Positions 46,474 through 56,266 of a DNA stretch of 64,000 nucleotides are shown here, piece after piece. The DNA comes from Pseudoalteromonas byunsanensis (lineage in GTDB: Bacteria; Pseudomonadota; Gammaproteobacteria; Enterobacterales; Alteromonadaceae), in the NCBI RefSeq assembly GCF_001854475.1, contig NZ_MNAN01000026.1:62001-126000 (forward strand), read 5' to 3'. The position numbers and the translations under genes were made by a program. Positions within the stretch are counted from its first letter, which is position 1. Each line of letters begins with the position of its first letter. The notes under the pieces were generated by a model. It was not told the DNA's origin, did no database searches, and saw nothing but the letters and a program-made list of their open reading frames with translations.

Positions 46474-47751
46474 CTATTTGATCTCTATTCTGACTTGGGT
46501 GTTATCATTTGGAATGTCTACGCTGCCTTTTGATGCCACTGCTTTATAGTTTGCACCTCTCACCTTTCTGATATATGCGTAATCACCACTAACAGTACTA
46601 TCGTATTTCCACGCTCCATTAGAGCGAGAATAGTAGTTTATATCACCACCAAAGTACGGCTTTGCATTATTGCCATTAACTAATACGCCACTTATAGTCC
46701 AGGCAAATCTGTCAGTGATATAAGTTGCTGCGGAGTAGTTGTGATTGACCTCAGTGATGGTACTGAGTTTTATATTGTCGTACCTTTGGATATCTAGATC
46801 CTTTGTAAATCTTGTTCCTTGTGTTGGGTCATAAGATGTACTTTCAGTAAACAATACATGTACGCCACCACCTGTGCCACTTTCTTCAACAACTATATCT
46901 TTCATGTAGATGTACGTGCCTTTGGCTTCGGAGTTATATACCAATGTTCGAGGGTCGTTTTCAGCCAGTGGTAGGGTTAGTTTTTCGCCCTTAATGTTAT
47001 ACCAAACGGATGGGTTCCAAGTGTAGGATTTGATAACGTGAATATTTGAACGTCTGTCTAAATTGTAACCTGGGTGATAGTTGTAGGCTACGTATAGTGC
47101 CCCATCATCATTTGTGTCACTTACGGCATAGTGTCCACCCTCTGCCAGTTTAATTTCAGAGCCGTTATTGTCTACCCAAAGAGTACGAACAGACTTTTGA
47201 CCTGCGTATTCATAACGAGAAAATATCGCAAGTCGTTTAGACGTATTATCCAAGTGGAGTTGGGGATATGATTGATTGAGGCTGCCGTGAGAAGGAGCAC
47301 CTTTAAGCTTTACAAAGTCAGTACCGTAAGGCGTTGATGATTTATATAGGTGGCCACTGCGGAACTTGTGAGATAGTCCGCGAGAAGATAGTTGTACGTA
47401 AACATAGCCGTTACGGTCAATGTCTACCACCGCATTGGTGTGCGGGTCATCCCAGCTTTCTTCGGTATGTACTTTTACGCGGGTATTGTAGTTCTTAATA
47501 ATATAGGTAACTAGATTACCGCCTTCATTTGCTGAGTAAACTTCAAAATGGTTGTTGCTCTTTTCAACAGCCACGGGAATATGCTTATAGCTATAAGTTC
47601 CAGTAGCGCCACAGTATTTTGGGACACCATTATATAGTTGCTTGGTTAAACAAAAGGAGCTTGACTGGTAACCGCTGTCATTAACTTCAATATTTGCAGC
47701 GAGTGAAGAAGTACTGGTAGCGAGCGCTAGCAGAGCTAGTTTTAATTTCAT
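46474..47751 (-). CDS. Secreted BNR-repeat protein, candidate polysaccharide lyase
   Basis: 425-aa secreted protein with a signal peptide (1-19). The body looks like a seven-bladed beta-propeller of the BNR_4 type: DDPHTNAVVDIDRNGYVYV (His104) and GLSHKFRSGHLYKS (His128) match the conserved region of BNR_4 proteins, which include ulvan lyases of families PL24/PL25. A central Tyr and Arg-rich strands are consistent with this. Lyase activity is inferred from the family, not shown. It lies 3' to the metallopeptidase gene on the same strand (221 bp gap with a terminator-like hairpin) and faces the TonB receptor gene. AAGGAT precedes the start. Confidence 0.6.
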   Translation of the reverse strand: MKLKLALLALATSTSSLAANIEVNDSGYQSSSFCLTKQLYNGVPKYCGATGTYSYKHIPVAVEKSNNHFEVYSANEGGNLVTYIIKNYNTRVKVHTEESWDDPHTNAVVDIDRNGYVYVQLSSRGLSHKFRSGHLYKSSTPYGTDFVKLKGAPSHGSLNQSYPQLHLDNTSKRLAIFSRYEYAGQKSVRTLWVDNNGSEIKLAEGGHYAVSDTNDDGALYVAYNYHPGYNLDRRSNIHVIKSYTWNPSVWYNIKGEKLTLPLAENDPRTLVYNSEAKGTYIYMKDIVVEESGTGGGVHVLFTESTSYDPTQGTRFTKDLDIQRYDNIKLSTITEVNHNYSAATYITDRFAWTISGVLVNGNNAKPYFGGDINYYSRSNGAWKYDSTVSGDYAYIRKVRGANYKAVASKGSVDIPNDNTQVRIEIK

Positions 47752-47931
47752 AAATATCCTTTTTTAATAGGTGTAGAAAGCAAGTTTGCTACGCTTCTAA
47801 TGCTATATTGTTTCACTGACTGTGTTAATACTTCATCGAAAATTATATTAACTGGTATTACACCTATGGCTGTGGGGAGCTGATTTTTACTCTCATAAAA
47901 TGACTTAACTTTGATGGGGGTGTAATAAAGG

Positions 47932-47962
47932 ATGTTGAACCCACGTGGCGCAGATTCAACAT
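47932..47962 (-). terminator. Terminator-like hairpin after metallopeptidase gene
   Basis: ATGTTGAA (47932-47939) pairs with TTCAACAT (47955-47962). On the minus strand TTTATTACA follows. It lies 11 bp after the peptidase stop. Confidence 0.55.
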
Positions 47963-47972
47963 TGTAGCTGGG

Positions 47973-50084
47973 TTATAGAGCGATGGACTTTAGCAGCTTA
48001 ATTGGCTCTCCATCTACCTCCATCACAGCGCTCACTACTAACAAGCCCTGTTTTAACTTGTTGATATTTTTAATGTTTGGCTCCCATAGTTTAGCCTCGT
48101 AAGGCGCAATTTCGATTTTTTCGGACCATAGTTGCTGGCTATTTGTTGCTTTTTCAAATGAATAAAAAGATACCTCAAGTGTACCGTGAGTTTCTCCAGA
48201 GTAAGGGCCGGTTATCTTGATTGACAGGGCATCATCATGGTTAACATTCAAATAAACCCCATCGAAGGACTCAGAACTACTTTGTATCTTGTAATTGGTA
48301 ATAAGCTCAGCGTCATCAGGAAGCTGTTGACTCCAGTCTTTCGATAGACGTGCTATATCTCGTTTTAATTGTGCGTGCTGTTGCGGGTTTTGAAGTTGTG
48401 GTACAACTTGTTCAAGTTTACTCTTGCAATTCTTGATATAGGCCTGATATTGAGCGCATTGATTTAGCAGCGCTAGCAGTTCATCTGCTGTATCGAAATA
48501 CCAAGGGTTGGCGTTATTGGCAGACAGCTCAGGTAGCTCAAATGTATGGGCCTGAATATACGGAGTGACTTTATGATTCATTCCTTTACCTAATAAGCTG
48601 AGTTTATTGGGGTTAACGGTAAAGTTATTAGGCAGGGTAAACACCATCGCTTGCGTTTTCGTTTCAGTACTAAGTTTAACCAGCAGTTGATTTGAATGTT
48701 GTTGTAAGGCAAGGGATAGAGCCGAGCCTGCAACGATATCCGCATTCATGTTTGGGGTGAGCGCCAGAGTTTGCGTCTTGCTTGCAATATCACTAAAACG
48801 CAGCGTTAGTCTATTGCCATCAATTAACGTTAGCGAAGCATTAGCATTTGAACTTGTGTGATAAAGTGATAACCCAATTTCTCCACGGTGCAGCTGTGAG
48901 GGCTCAAAATCAATTTTCGCAGCTAAATCCCAGTTTTTATCATGCAATGCAAAGGGAAGTGACGCTTTGGGAAAATCCATAACTGGATGGTTTAATTGTG
49001 CGCTTGGAAAAATATCTAGCTGATGCAATGTCTGTGCGTGGTCACTACGCAGCCAGTAAGCGTTACCATCTTGCTCCCAAGGGCCAGAAATTATATTAAA
49101 AGTCGGCTTGATGTTAGCAACAAACTGTGCAAACTCTCTTTCAAGCTTTTGCCAGTCACTGAATACTGTTTTGAGAAGCTTATTAGCAACAGGCAGTGTT
49201 TTTTGTGAGTGTGGATTAAGTTTCATCAGTTCTGTTAGGTAGCGCTTGAAATAGAGCTGTCGCATCGGGTCATTCATTAAAAAATGAACAATGAAAAAGT
49301 TTAAACCGCGCTTTAGAGCTGGGTCATCGTTAATTTCCTCAATACTAGGAGAGTTGCCTTGTTGGTATTGTTCAAGTCCTGTGATGATGTAGTTCATAGG
49401 CGCTCGGTCAAATACCATGACGGTGAGCTGTTTCTTATCTGGATCATAAACATGGCTGGCGATAGAATCAGCAAGGCCCTCTGTTATCCAATTTGGTGCC
49501 CAAGTGGAGTGGCCGTTCAAGGCCATATGAAAAGCATGCATAGTTTCATGGATCACGATATATCTTTGATGGTGCTCTCTGTGACTAGGGAAATTGTAAC
49601 CAGCTCGGTTGTAGAACATGGTTTCACCACCAGCATTTTCATGGATACCACGTAAGAAACCATCATCTAACATTGCTTCTTTTACCCGCGTGCGGGAGCT
49701 GCCATATACAACGGCAATGCGCTGCTTGTTGATATTTTTAGGTTCCATAGAGAACAGTTCAACATAATGAGGGTAGGACATTTCCAACAGCTCTAGATAA
49801 AGTCTGACCTTTTGCTCTGGTAAGTCGCTTTTTAACGCAAAATGCTTACTCGCCCACCAGTTGTAACCTCGACTATTACCAATCTTTCCATCACTGTAAG
49901 TTCGTGGCACCGTTTTACCAAGAAACGCGATATCAATATGATTGAGGGTACTAGTACGACCGATGACAGAAATATCGACCTGTAGATTGTCCAAATTGAT
50001 ATCAACTTCGTTGCGTTCTATAGGTGGATTTGTATGCGCGCATCCAGTTAGTGCTAGGGCGCAAATTAACAATATTATTCGCAT
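47973..50084 (-). CDS. Lipoprotein zinc metallopeptidase (HExxH)
   Basis: 703-aa lipoprotein: signal peptide with lipobox LTGCAHT (Cys15). A gluzincin-type catalytic core at about 180-215 reads IVIHETMHAFHMAL...NWITEGLADSI, with HETMH as zinc ligands and the GLAD-region Glu (TEGLAD) as the likely third ligand. The remaining ~480 residues are beta-rich and may bind substrate. It should cleave peptides in the periplasm or at the outer membrane. It is divergent from the POT transporter; both share the palindrome at 50105-50136, so degradation and peptide uptake are likely regulated together. Confidence 0.75.
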   Translation of the reverse strand: MRIILLICALALTGCAHTNPPIERNEVDINLDNLQVDISVIGRTSTLNHIDIAFLGKTVPRTYSDGKIGNSRGYNWWASKHFALKSDLPEQKVRLYLELLEMSYPHYVELFSMEPKNINKQRIAVVYGSSRTRVKEAMLDDGFLRGIHENAGGETMFYNRAGYNFPSHREHHQRYIVIHETMHAFHMALNGHSTWAPNWITEGLADSIASHVYDPDKKQLTVMVFDRAPMNYIITGLEQYQQGNSPSIEEINDDPALKRGLNFFIVHFLMNDPMRQLYFKRYLTELMKLNPHSQKTLPVANKLLKTVFSDWQKLEREFAQFVANIKPTFNIISGPWEQDGNAYWLRSDHAQTLHQLDIFPSAQLNHPVMDFPKASLPFALHDKNWDLAAKIDFEPSQLHRGEIGLSLYHTSSNANASLTLIDGNRLTLRFSDIASKTQTLALTPNMNADIVAGSALSLALQQHSNQLLVKLSTETKTQAMVFTLPNNFTVNPNKLSLLGKGMNHKVTPYIQAHTFELPELSANNANPWYFDTADELLALLNQCAQYQAYIKNCKSKLEQVVPQLQNPQQHAQLKRDIARLSKDWSQQLPDDAELITNYKIQSSSESFDGVYLNVNHDDALSIKITGPYSGETHGTLEVSFYSFEKATNSQQLWSEKIEIAPYEAKLWEPNIKNINKLKQGLLVVSAVMEVDGEPIKLLKSIAL

Positions 50085-50104
50085 TTCATCTTCTCATTGT
50101 TATG

Positions 50105-50136
50105 GTTAAAGTATATTGTATAAAATATACTTTAAC
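50105..50136. promoter_or_regulatory. 32-bp near-perfect palindrome between peptidase and POT genes (site B)
   Basis: A dyad of 16+16 bp (15 of 16 pairs match) centred between 50120 and 50121, running from GTTAAAG to CTTTAAC with core ATTGTATAAAAT. It matches site A in the central ~18 bp and lies 21 bp from the peptidase start and 22 bp from the POT start, suited to controlling both divergent genes. Confidence 0.7.
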
Positions 50137-50158
50137 TTTTTGAGGCGCGATAATCAAA

Positions 50159-51892
50159 ATGAAAAATAACAATACAGGACAGCGCGAAACATTTGGCTCA
50201 CTTTTCTATGTTGCAAACCTAATGGAGATCTTTGAGCGTTTAGCTTGGTATGGCTTTTTTGCTGTGTCTTCTATTTATATGACAACACCCGTTAGCCAAG
50301 GAGGGGTTGGCTTTTCAGATGCTGAGCGAGGCGCTATTCAGGGCATTATCCCTTTCTTTTTATACTTATTGCCAGTAATTACTGGAGCGCTGGGCGATAA
50401 ATTCGGCTATCGACGAATGTTTATTTTGTCTTTTTGTATTATGACACCAAGCTACTTTTTGCTGGGGCAAGTGACGTCGTTTAGCTTATTCTTTATCGTC
50501 ATGAGTTTTGTGGCATTTGGTGCCGCGTGCTTTAAGCCCATAGTAGTTGGAACTATTGCGCATAGTACCAACGATCAAAACCGAGGACTGGGTTTTGGTA
50601 TTTTTTACACAATGGTCAATATTGGTGGTTTTTTGGGGCCATTGATTGCTGGGGCAATGCGCGCGATTAGTTGGGATGCAGTATTTATGATGTCGGCATT
50701 TTGGATAGCAATTAATTTTATTCCGGTGCTGTTGTTTTATCGTGATCCTGCAACATTAAAGAGTTCCTCCAATAGCTTGAAACAAGTACTAAAAGAAGCG
50801 CAAACGGTACTGGGGAACAGTCGTTTTGCATTACTCATGTTTGTTGCCATTGCGCTTTTAATGGCCGCTGGCGTAGGTTGGCTAAGCTATAGTCAGAGCT
50901 TTGTTGGCATAGGTATTTGGCTGGTTTTAAATCTTGTTTGGCATCTGCTAGCAAAGCAAAGTTCACCGCGTTGGTGGCAGCAAAAAATAGTGATTAGCAA
51001 TGGTAAATTCACCGTTTACATACTCATTTTATCGTTATTCTGGACAGTATATAATCAACTATTCTACACCTTACCTTTATTTATTCGTGACTTTGTCGAT
51101 ACTCGAGACTTGGTCGCGCTAATTGGCGTATTTGGCAGTGGAGCAGTTGAGTTTTTTGCATATGTTGACCAGTCTGCATTAAAAGAGGCACTCATCCAAT
51201 TGTTTAGCAGTCTATCAGCTGATCAGAGTGTGGATATTGCCGCACTTCGTCTCGAGTGGGTTCATTTAAAGGTAAATGTTCCTGTTGAACAACTTGCCGA
51301 TATGGTCAGCCAGTTAAAAGTTTTAGCTTTAACCCAAAGCAGTTTGACCGACGCTCAGTTGCTCGGGTTTACACAGACACTTTTGGTATTTAGGCAAATA
51401 AATCCTGAATACTTAATCAATTTAGATTTTGCAGCAATTGTGGTATTGCAGATTGCGGTGAGCTATTTTTGTCAAAGATTCAAACCAATAACAATATTGT
51501 CTGTAGGTCTTGTGATCATAGCGTGTGCATTTTTGCTGTTAGGCCAAGGAGGCACAATGATCAGTGGCGCTGTCGTGACTATGGTTATTCTTCTTATAGC
51601 GATGGGAGAGATGTTTACTTCTCCTAAGAGCCAAGAATATGTGGCTTTTATTGCACCGCGTGAGCAAAGTGCTTTGTATATGGGTTATTACTTTGTGTCT
51701 ATGGCGCTGGGCTTTTTATTCGCAGGCTTTTTATCTGGGTGGAGTTATAGTGAATTAGCACTTAAAGCGCAAAAACCACAGTTAATGTGGGGTATGTTTG
51801 CGCTGATTGCTTTGATTGCTTGCGTATTGATGCTGGCGTTTAGAGCCTATACCACAAAACACGGTTATAAATTAGCGCAGCAAAGCCACTAA
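50159..51892 (+). CDS. POT/PTR family (MFS) peptide transporter
   Basis: 577-aa inner-membrane transporter of the major facilitator superfamily, POT/PTR oligopeptide group. The N-terminal helix carries the POT motif EIFERLAWYGFFAV (ExERFxYYG type). The following GDKFGYRRMFILSF is the MFS loop motif, and GFGIFYTMVNIGGFLGPLIAG is the second PTR signature. A cytoplasmic insertion (about 325-425) separates late helices, longer than in most bacterial POT proteins. It should carry di/tripeptides with protons. The adjacent divergent peptidase and the shared operator fit a peptide-scavenging role. Confidence 0.85.
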   Translation: MKNNNTGQRETFGSLFYVANLMEIFERLAWYGFFAVSSIYMTTPVSQGGVGFSDAERGAIQGIIPFFLYLLPVITGALGDKFGYRRMFILSFCIMTPSYFLLGQVTSFSLFFIVMSFVAFGAACFKPIVVGTIAHSTNDQNRGLGFGIFYTMVNIGGFLGPLIAGAMRAISWDAVFMMSAFWIAINFIPVLLFYRDPATLKSSSNSLKQVLKEAQTVLGNSRFALLMFVAIALLMAAGVGWLSYSQSFVGIGIWLVLNLVWHLLAKQSSPRWWQQKIVISNGKFTVYILILSLFWTVYNQLFYTLPLFIRDFVDTRDLVALIGVFGSGAVEFFAYVDQSALKEALIQLFSSLSADQSVDIAALRLEWVHLKVNVPVEQLADMVSQLKVLALTQSSLTDAQLLGFTQTLLVFRQINPEYLINLDFAAIVVLQIAVSYFCQRFKPITILSVGLVIIACAFLLLGQGGTMISGAVVTMVILLIAMGEMFTSPKSQEYVAFIAPREQSALYMGYYFVSMALGFLFAGFLSGWSYSELALKAQKPQLMWGMFALIALIACVLMLAFRAYTTKHGYKLAQQSH

Positions 51893-51922
51893 AACGAGCA
51901 AAATATCATCAAATGTCTATTG

Positions 51923-51934
51923 ATTGTATACAAT
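51923..51934. promoter_or_regulatory. Palindrome ATTGTATACAAT (site C)
   Basis: Perfect 12-bp core identical to site A's centre, 30 bp after the POT stop and before a 150-bp stretch that ends in a strong terminator (52090-52114). It could drive a short transcript or simply be a remnant. Confidence 0.55.
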
Positions 51935-52089
51935 ATACAGTGTAAGGTTGTTATGCGTTTCATGATTTACAATAGTCGTAAAAATAAAATGGTTTAAAAA
52001 CCGAAATATAATATCGCTCATTGTTAATTTTATGAATCGAATAGCTTTGTGTAAGCAAAGTGTTTAGTTATTATTTTCCCTGAGTTGTG

Positions 52090-52114
52090 AAGCCCAGCCT
52101 AGCTGGGCTTTTTT
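52090..52114 (+). terminator. Intrinsic terminator
   Basis: AAGCCCAGC (52090-52098) and GCTGGGCTT (52102-52110) form a perfect 9-bp stem with a 3-nt loop and TTTT. It ends POT readthrough, or a short transcript starting near site C. No gene is supported between 51940 and 52090. Confidence 0.85.
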
Positions 52115-52132
52115 CAGGTCATTTATGGTCGG

Positions 52133-53485
52133 TTAGCGCTGAAATTGATATACGCTGCCAAGGGCTAGAATTTTGGTCAGTTCATCCAGAGCTACGTGGC
52201 TTTCGTGTAAAAGCTGAGGGTCGGCTAAGTCAGCGTCGCTTAATCTATCTCGATAGTGCTTATCTACCCAAGTGATCAGCGCAGCAAATTTCTCATCACT
52301 CATCATCACTTGGGGGTTTACTGCATTTAACTCATCTAGTGTCAATGCAACGCGTAAGCGCAAACACGCAGGGCCTCCGCCATTTTGCATACTTTGCCTC
52401 AAATCGAAAAATTTGACGTTATTAATAGGGTTTGAATCACTGAGCATACTTTCAATGTAGCGGCTAACGCTGGTATTATTTTTACATTCCTCAGGTGCAA
52501 CCAACATCATAGAACCATCTGCCAGAGTGACTAATTGGCTATTAAATAAATAGCTGCTGACGGCATCTTGGACACTGACTTCACTAGTTGGCACTTCAAT
52601 GATGTGTAGTGGCTTTTCACCAAGGTAGGCATGTCTAATTCGATTGAGCGATTGAGCTTGGTCAATAAACGCCTGTTCATGGCACAGCAGCACATTCTCA
52701 TTACCCACTGCAATCACATCATTATGAAATACACCTTGATCTATAACATCAGGGTTTTGTTGTAAAAATAATACTTGATTGTCGTTTATTGCGTGTAAAC
52801 GTGCGACAGCCTCACTGGCCTCAAGCGTTTGGCGAGCCGGGTATTTTACTGGGCCTTTAATGCTATGATTGAAACTGCTTGCACCATAGACAAACACCTC
52901 TAGCCCTTTATCGTTATGGCTATCACATAATCGTGTGTGATTTGCTGCACCTTCATCACCAAAAAATGGCTGTTCAGGTAAATGCAGGTGGTGGGTAAAA
53001 AAGCCATTATTTGGGAACATTGCTTTTAGCAGGTTTGTGGTCGTAGTCGGTTCTAAAGAACGATGGAACTTGTTGTTCAGATTAGCGCTGGTAAAGTGAA
53101 CTTTTTCGTCAAGTGTGTCCTTTGACGGCGAAACCGTTGCTGCATTAGCTGTCCACATTGCAGAGGCAGAGTAGACAGTTCTCAGTAAAACAGGGGATTC
53201 CTTAGCGGCTTTGTTGAGAATTTGTTTATCATTTCCGGTAAATCCAAGCCTTCTGAGTGCATCTACATCAGGCCTTGCATGAGGAGCAAAAATACCTTGC
53301 TTTAAACCCATATCATGCATGGCTTTCATTTTAGCAAGGCCTTGGAGTGCTGCCTGCTTTGGATTAGAAACCGCATCGGCGTTATTCAGCGACGCAACAT
53401 TGCCATATGATAATCCAGCGTAATTATGTGTGGGTCCCACCAGACCATCAAAATTCACCTCAAAGCTGGGCTCGTTATTATTCAT
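52133..53485 (-). CDS. astB: N-succinylarginine dihydrolase
   Basis: 450-aa enzyme of the arginine succinyltransferase (AST) pathway, hydrolysing N2-succinylarginine to succinylornithine, CO2 and two ammonia. The family start [21 protein letters not shown] is nearly exact. [23 protein letters not shown] and [17 protein letters not shown] and the C-terminal [14 protein letters not shown] (catalytic Cys) are also diagnostic. The other AST genes are not in the window, so astB is unlinked here. AGGATCTAAC precedes the ATG. It is divergent from the arsR operon. Confidence 0.95.
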   Translation of the reverse strand: MNNNEPSFEVNFDGLVGPTHNYAGLSYGNVASLNNADAVSNPKQAALQGLAKMKAMHDMGLKQGIFAPHARPDVDALRRLGFTGNDKQILNKAAKESPVLLRTVYSASAMWTANAATVSPSKDTLDEKVHFTSANLNNKFHRSLEPTTTTNLLKAMFPNNGFFTHHLHLPEQPFFGDEGAANHTRLCDSHNDKGLEVFVYGASSFNHSIKGPVKYPARQTLEASEAVARLHAINDNQVLFLQQNPDVIDQGVFHNDVIAVGNENVLLCHEQAFIDQAQSLNRIRHAYLGEKPLHIIEVPTSEVSVQDAVSSYLFNSQLVTLADGSMMLVAPEECKNNTSVSRYIESMLSDSNPINNVKFFDLRQSMQNGGGPACLRLRVALTLDELNAVNPQVMMSDEKFAALITWVDKHYRDRLSDADLADPQLLHESHVALDELTKILALGSVYQFQR

Positions 53486-53579
53486 GTTAGATCCTGTATT
53501 CTATATTTTTGATGATGTAAACATTAGTATGACAACTGTAGAGGTAATGGCAATTGGCATTCGATTTCATAACAAAATA

Positions 53580-53623
53580 TTGAATATATGGAAATTCGAA
53601 TATATGATTTACCGTATATTCAA
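53580..53623. promoter_or_regulatory. ArsR-type operator before arsR
   Basis: TTGAATATA (53580-53588) is inverted as TATATTCAA (53615-53623), with another GAATATATG half-site (53598-53606) between. It lies just before the ArsR ribosome site (AAGGAGG, 53624-53630), so the ArsR protein likely autoregulates the operon from here. Confidence 0.65.
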
Positions 53624-53635
53624 AAGGAGGCCAGA

Positions 53636-53986
53636 ATGGACTTATTGACCTTTTATAAAGCGCTTGCTGATAACACTCGATTACAGTGCCTATTGCTAAT
53701 AGAACAAGAGCAGGAGTTGTGTGTGTGCGAATTAATGGCCGCACTTGAGCTTAGCCAACCAAAAATCTCGCGACACCTGGCGCAACTTAAAAAGGTGGGG
53801 ATTTTGACCGACCGTAAACACAAGCAATGGGTTTATTATCGCATTGATGAACACCTTGCCGACTGGGTTAAAGGTATCATTACTCAGACATACGAACATA
53901 ACAAATCATTTTTGCAAATCGCCACAGACAAACTCAACAGCATGGGCTCACGCCCTGAGCGTGTGGCCTCTTGCTGTAACAATTAA
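53636..53986 (+). CDS. arsR: ArsR/SmtB family arsenic-responsive repressor
   Basis: 116-aa winged-helix repressor. The ATG at 53636 follows a perfect AAGGAGG; an upstream in-frame ATG at 53588 lies in the operator. The metal site ELCVCEL is the As(III)/Sb(III)-type motif in the recognition helix, and [19 protein letters not shown] is the DNA-reading helix. A terminal CC pair (ASCCNN) may add a second thiol site. It heads the arsR-gapdh-arsJ operon and should be released from DNA by arsenite or organoarsenicals. Confidence 0.92.
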   Translation: MDLLTFYKALADNTRLQCLLLIEQEQELCVCELMAALELSQPKISRHLAQLKKVGILTDRKHKQWVYYRIDEHLADWVKGIITQTYEHNKSFLQIATDKLNSMGSRPERVASCCNN

Positions 53987-54000
53987 TAAAGGATCAAGCA

Positions 54001-55011
54001 ATGACTATCAAAGTAGGAATTAATGGTTTTGGCCGCATGGGTCGCCTTACGATGCGTGCGCTATATGCAAGCAAAAACATAGAAATCGTTCACATTAACG
54101 ACCCTGCGGGGGATGCGCCAACATTGGCTCATTTAATGAATTTTGACTCGGTTCATGGTCGCTGGAACTTCGAGGTAGATGCCGATGAGCAGCATATGCT
54201 TATCGATGGTCATAAAATTAGTGTCTCTCACAATAAAGAAATTGCGCAAACTAATTGGTCTGAGTGTGATTTGGTGATTGAAGCGTCAGGAAAAATGAAA
54301 ACCAAAGCCTTGCTTCAAGCATACCTTGAACAAGGCGTTAAACAAGTTGTTGTAACTGCGCCAGTTAAAGAAGAAGGGGTGCTCAACGTAGTTTATGGCG
54401 TCAACCATCACGATTATAATAAAGCAGAGCATAACATTGTTACAGCAGCGTCGTGTACTACGAATTGCTTGGCACCAGTCGTTAAGGTATTACAAGAGAA
54501 AATCGGTATCGAACATGGTTCGATGACCACCATCCATGACATTACCAATACACAGACAATACTCGATGCGCCTCATAAAGATTTGCGTCGTGCTCGCGCC
54601 TGCGGAATGAGCTTAATTCCTACCACTACGGGCTCGGCAACGGCAATTACCCATATTTTCCCTGAGCTAAAGGGCAAACTTAATGGCCATGCTATTCGTG
54701 TACCGCTTGCTAACGCTTCAATTACTGACTGTGTGTTTGAATTAAGCAGACCTACCAGCATTGAAGAAATCAACGGTTGGATGAAAGATGCGGCTGAAGG
54801 TGAGCTAAAAGGTATTTTGGGCTTTGAAACCCGCCCGTTAGTGTCGATTGATTATCGCACTGACCCTCGTAGTTGTATCGTCGACGCACCATCAACGATG
54901 GTCGTTAATGGCACACAAGTTAAAATGTACTTGTGGTATGACAATGAGTGGGGTTATGCGAATCGCACGGCTGATTTAGTGAGATATGTGGTAGCGGAGC
55001 GCTTTGCGTAA
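54001..55011 (+). CDS. ArsJ-associated glyceraldehyde-3-phosphate dehydrogenase
   Basis: 336-aa type I GAPDH: the [16 protein letters not shown]ossmann motif, the catalytic [11 protein letters not shown] cysteine (about 151) and [12 protein letters not shown] are intact. In arsenic operons this paralogue forms 1-arseno-3-phosphoglycerate from arsenate, which ArsJ exports. The gene lies between arsR and arsJ with 14 and 5 bp spacers, matching that role rather than central glycolysis. Confidence 0.92.
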   Translation: MTIKVGINGFGRMGRLTMRALYASKNIEIVHINDPAGDAPTLAHLMNFDSVHGRWNFEVDADEQHMLIDGHKISVSHNKEIAQTNWSECDLVIEASGKMKTKALLQAYLEQGVKQVVVTAPVKEEGVLNVVYGVNHHDYNKAEHNIVTAASCTTNCLAPVVKVLQEKIGIEHGSMTTIHDITNTQTILDAPHKDLRRARACGMSLIPTTTGSATAITHIFPELKGKLNGHAIRVPLANASITDCVFELSRPTSIEEINGWMKDAAEGELKGILGFETRPLVSIDYRTDPRSCIVDAPSTMVVNGTQVKMYLWYDNEWGYANRTADLVRYVVAERFA

Positions 55012-55016
55012 CAGCT

Positions 55017-56213
55017 ATGTTGCTCAGTAATCTTTCTAGTGAAATTAAACAGTATCTAGTTATAACGGGCAATTATTGGGCGTTTACCCTGACTGATGGG
55101 GCACTGCGAATGTTGGTTGTGCTGTATTTCCATCAGTTGGGCTATAGCCCTTTAAGTATTGCCATGTTGTTTTTGTTTTACGAACTGTTTGGTGTGGTGA
55201 CAAACCTTCTTGGCGGCTGGTTGGGTGCTCGCCTTGGTCTGAACAAAACCATGAACCTTGGCTTGTCACTGCAGATTTTATCGCTGGTAATGCTGGCGGT
55301 GAATCCACAATGGCTGAGTGTGGCGTATGTTATGGCTGCTCAAGCGTTATCAGGTATTGCCAAAGACCTCAATAAAATGAGTGCTAAAAGTGCCATTAAG
55401 TTATTGGTGCCAGAAAACGCAGACAGTACGCTTTATAAGTGGGTCGCAAGACTTACTGGTTCAAAAAATGCGCTAAAAGGTGTAGGCTTTTTCTTGGGCG
55501 GCATGTTACTTGGAGTGTTTGGGTTTCAGGGGGCGCTGTGGGCGATGACTGGGCTTTTGATACTCGCTTGGCTAAGCAGCCTAGTGTTACTCAAACAAGA
55601 TTTAGGTAAGAAAAAGTTCAAGCCTAAATTTAGTGAACTGTTCTCTAAAAGCCGACAAATAAATATTTTGTCAGCGGCACGCCTGTGTTTATTCGCTTCT
55701 AGAGATGTTTGGTTTGTAGTCGCACTACCGGTGTTTTTAACTTCAACCTTAGGGTGGGCGCATACACTGGTCGGTAGTTTTATGGCAGGTTGGATTATCT
55801 TTTACGGGATAGTTCAAGCTAATGCACCGAAAATTACTCGTAACCAAACCACACCTGCCAAACAACTGACATTTTGGGCTGGGTTGCTCACTGCAATTCC
55901 AGCGATAATTGCTTTAGCGCTTTATCAAAATGCCGCCTCGACTTGGGTCATAGTGATTGGTCTATTGTGTTTTGGTGGCGTATTTGCCATTAATTCATCA
56001 CTGCATAGCTATCTGATAGTGAAATTTGCTGACAGTGATGGCGTTTCGCTGGATGTGGGTTTCTACTACATGGCCAATGCGATGGGTAGATTGTTTGGTA
56101 CAGTGCTCTCTGGTGCTATTTATCAAACCCTTGGCCTAGAGGCTTGCCTGTGGCTTTCAAGCATACTGCTTCTGATCACTGTGCTCATCAGCAAACGTTT
56201 AGGCGATGCTTAA
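55017..56213 (+). CDS. arsJ: Organoarsenical efflux MFS transporter ArsJ
   Basis: 398-aa major facilitator protein with about 12 helices and ATG 5 bp after the GAPDH stop. The sequence GNYWAFTLTDGALRMLVVLYFHQLGYSPLSIAMLF and GGWLGARLGLNKTMNLGLSLQI match the ArsJ family. It exports 1-arseno-3-phosphoglycerate made by the neighbour enzyme, giving arsenate resistance. A strong terminator follows. Confidence 0.93.
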   Translation: MLLSNLSSEIKQYLVITGNYWAFTLTDGALRMLVVLYFHQLGYSPLSIAMLFLFYELFGVVTNLLGGWLGARLGLNKTMNLGLSLQILSLVMLAVNPQWLSVAYVMAAQALSGIAKDLNKMSAKSAIKLLVPENADSTLYKWVARLTGSKNALKGVGFFLGGMLLGVFGFQGALWAMTGLLILAWLSSLVLLKQDLGKKKFKPKFSELFSKSRQINILSAARLCLFASRDVWFVVALPVFLTSTLGWAHTLVGSFMAGWIIFYGIVQANAPKITRNQTTPAKQLTFWAGLLTAIPAIIALALYQNAASTWVIVIGLLCFGGVFAINSSLHSYLIVKFADSDGVSLDVGFYYMANAMGRLFGTVLSGAIYQTLGLEACLWLSSILLLITVLISKRLGDA

Positions 56214-56239
56214 CATAGCGCAATAGTGAATATCTCCAA

Positions 56240-56266
56240 AAAAGCTGACATTGGTCAGCTTTTTTT
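56240..56266 (+). terminator. Intrinsic terminator of arsenic operon
   Basis: AAAAGCTGAC (56240-56249) pairs with GTCAGCTTTT (from 56254), with a 4-nt loop and a run of seven T. Confidence 0.88.

Noticed and set aside
52087..52275. 62-aa plus-strand frame at the end of astB
   Set aside because: It starts in the terminator and runs antisense through astB coding sequence.
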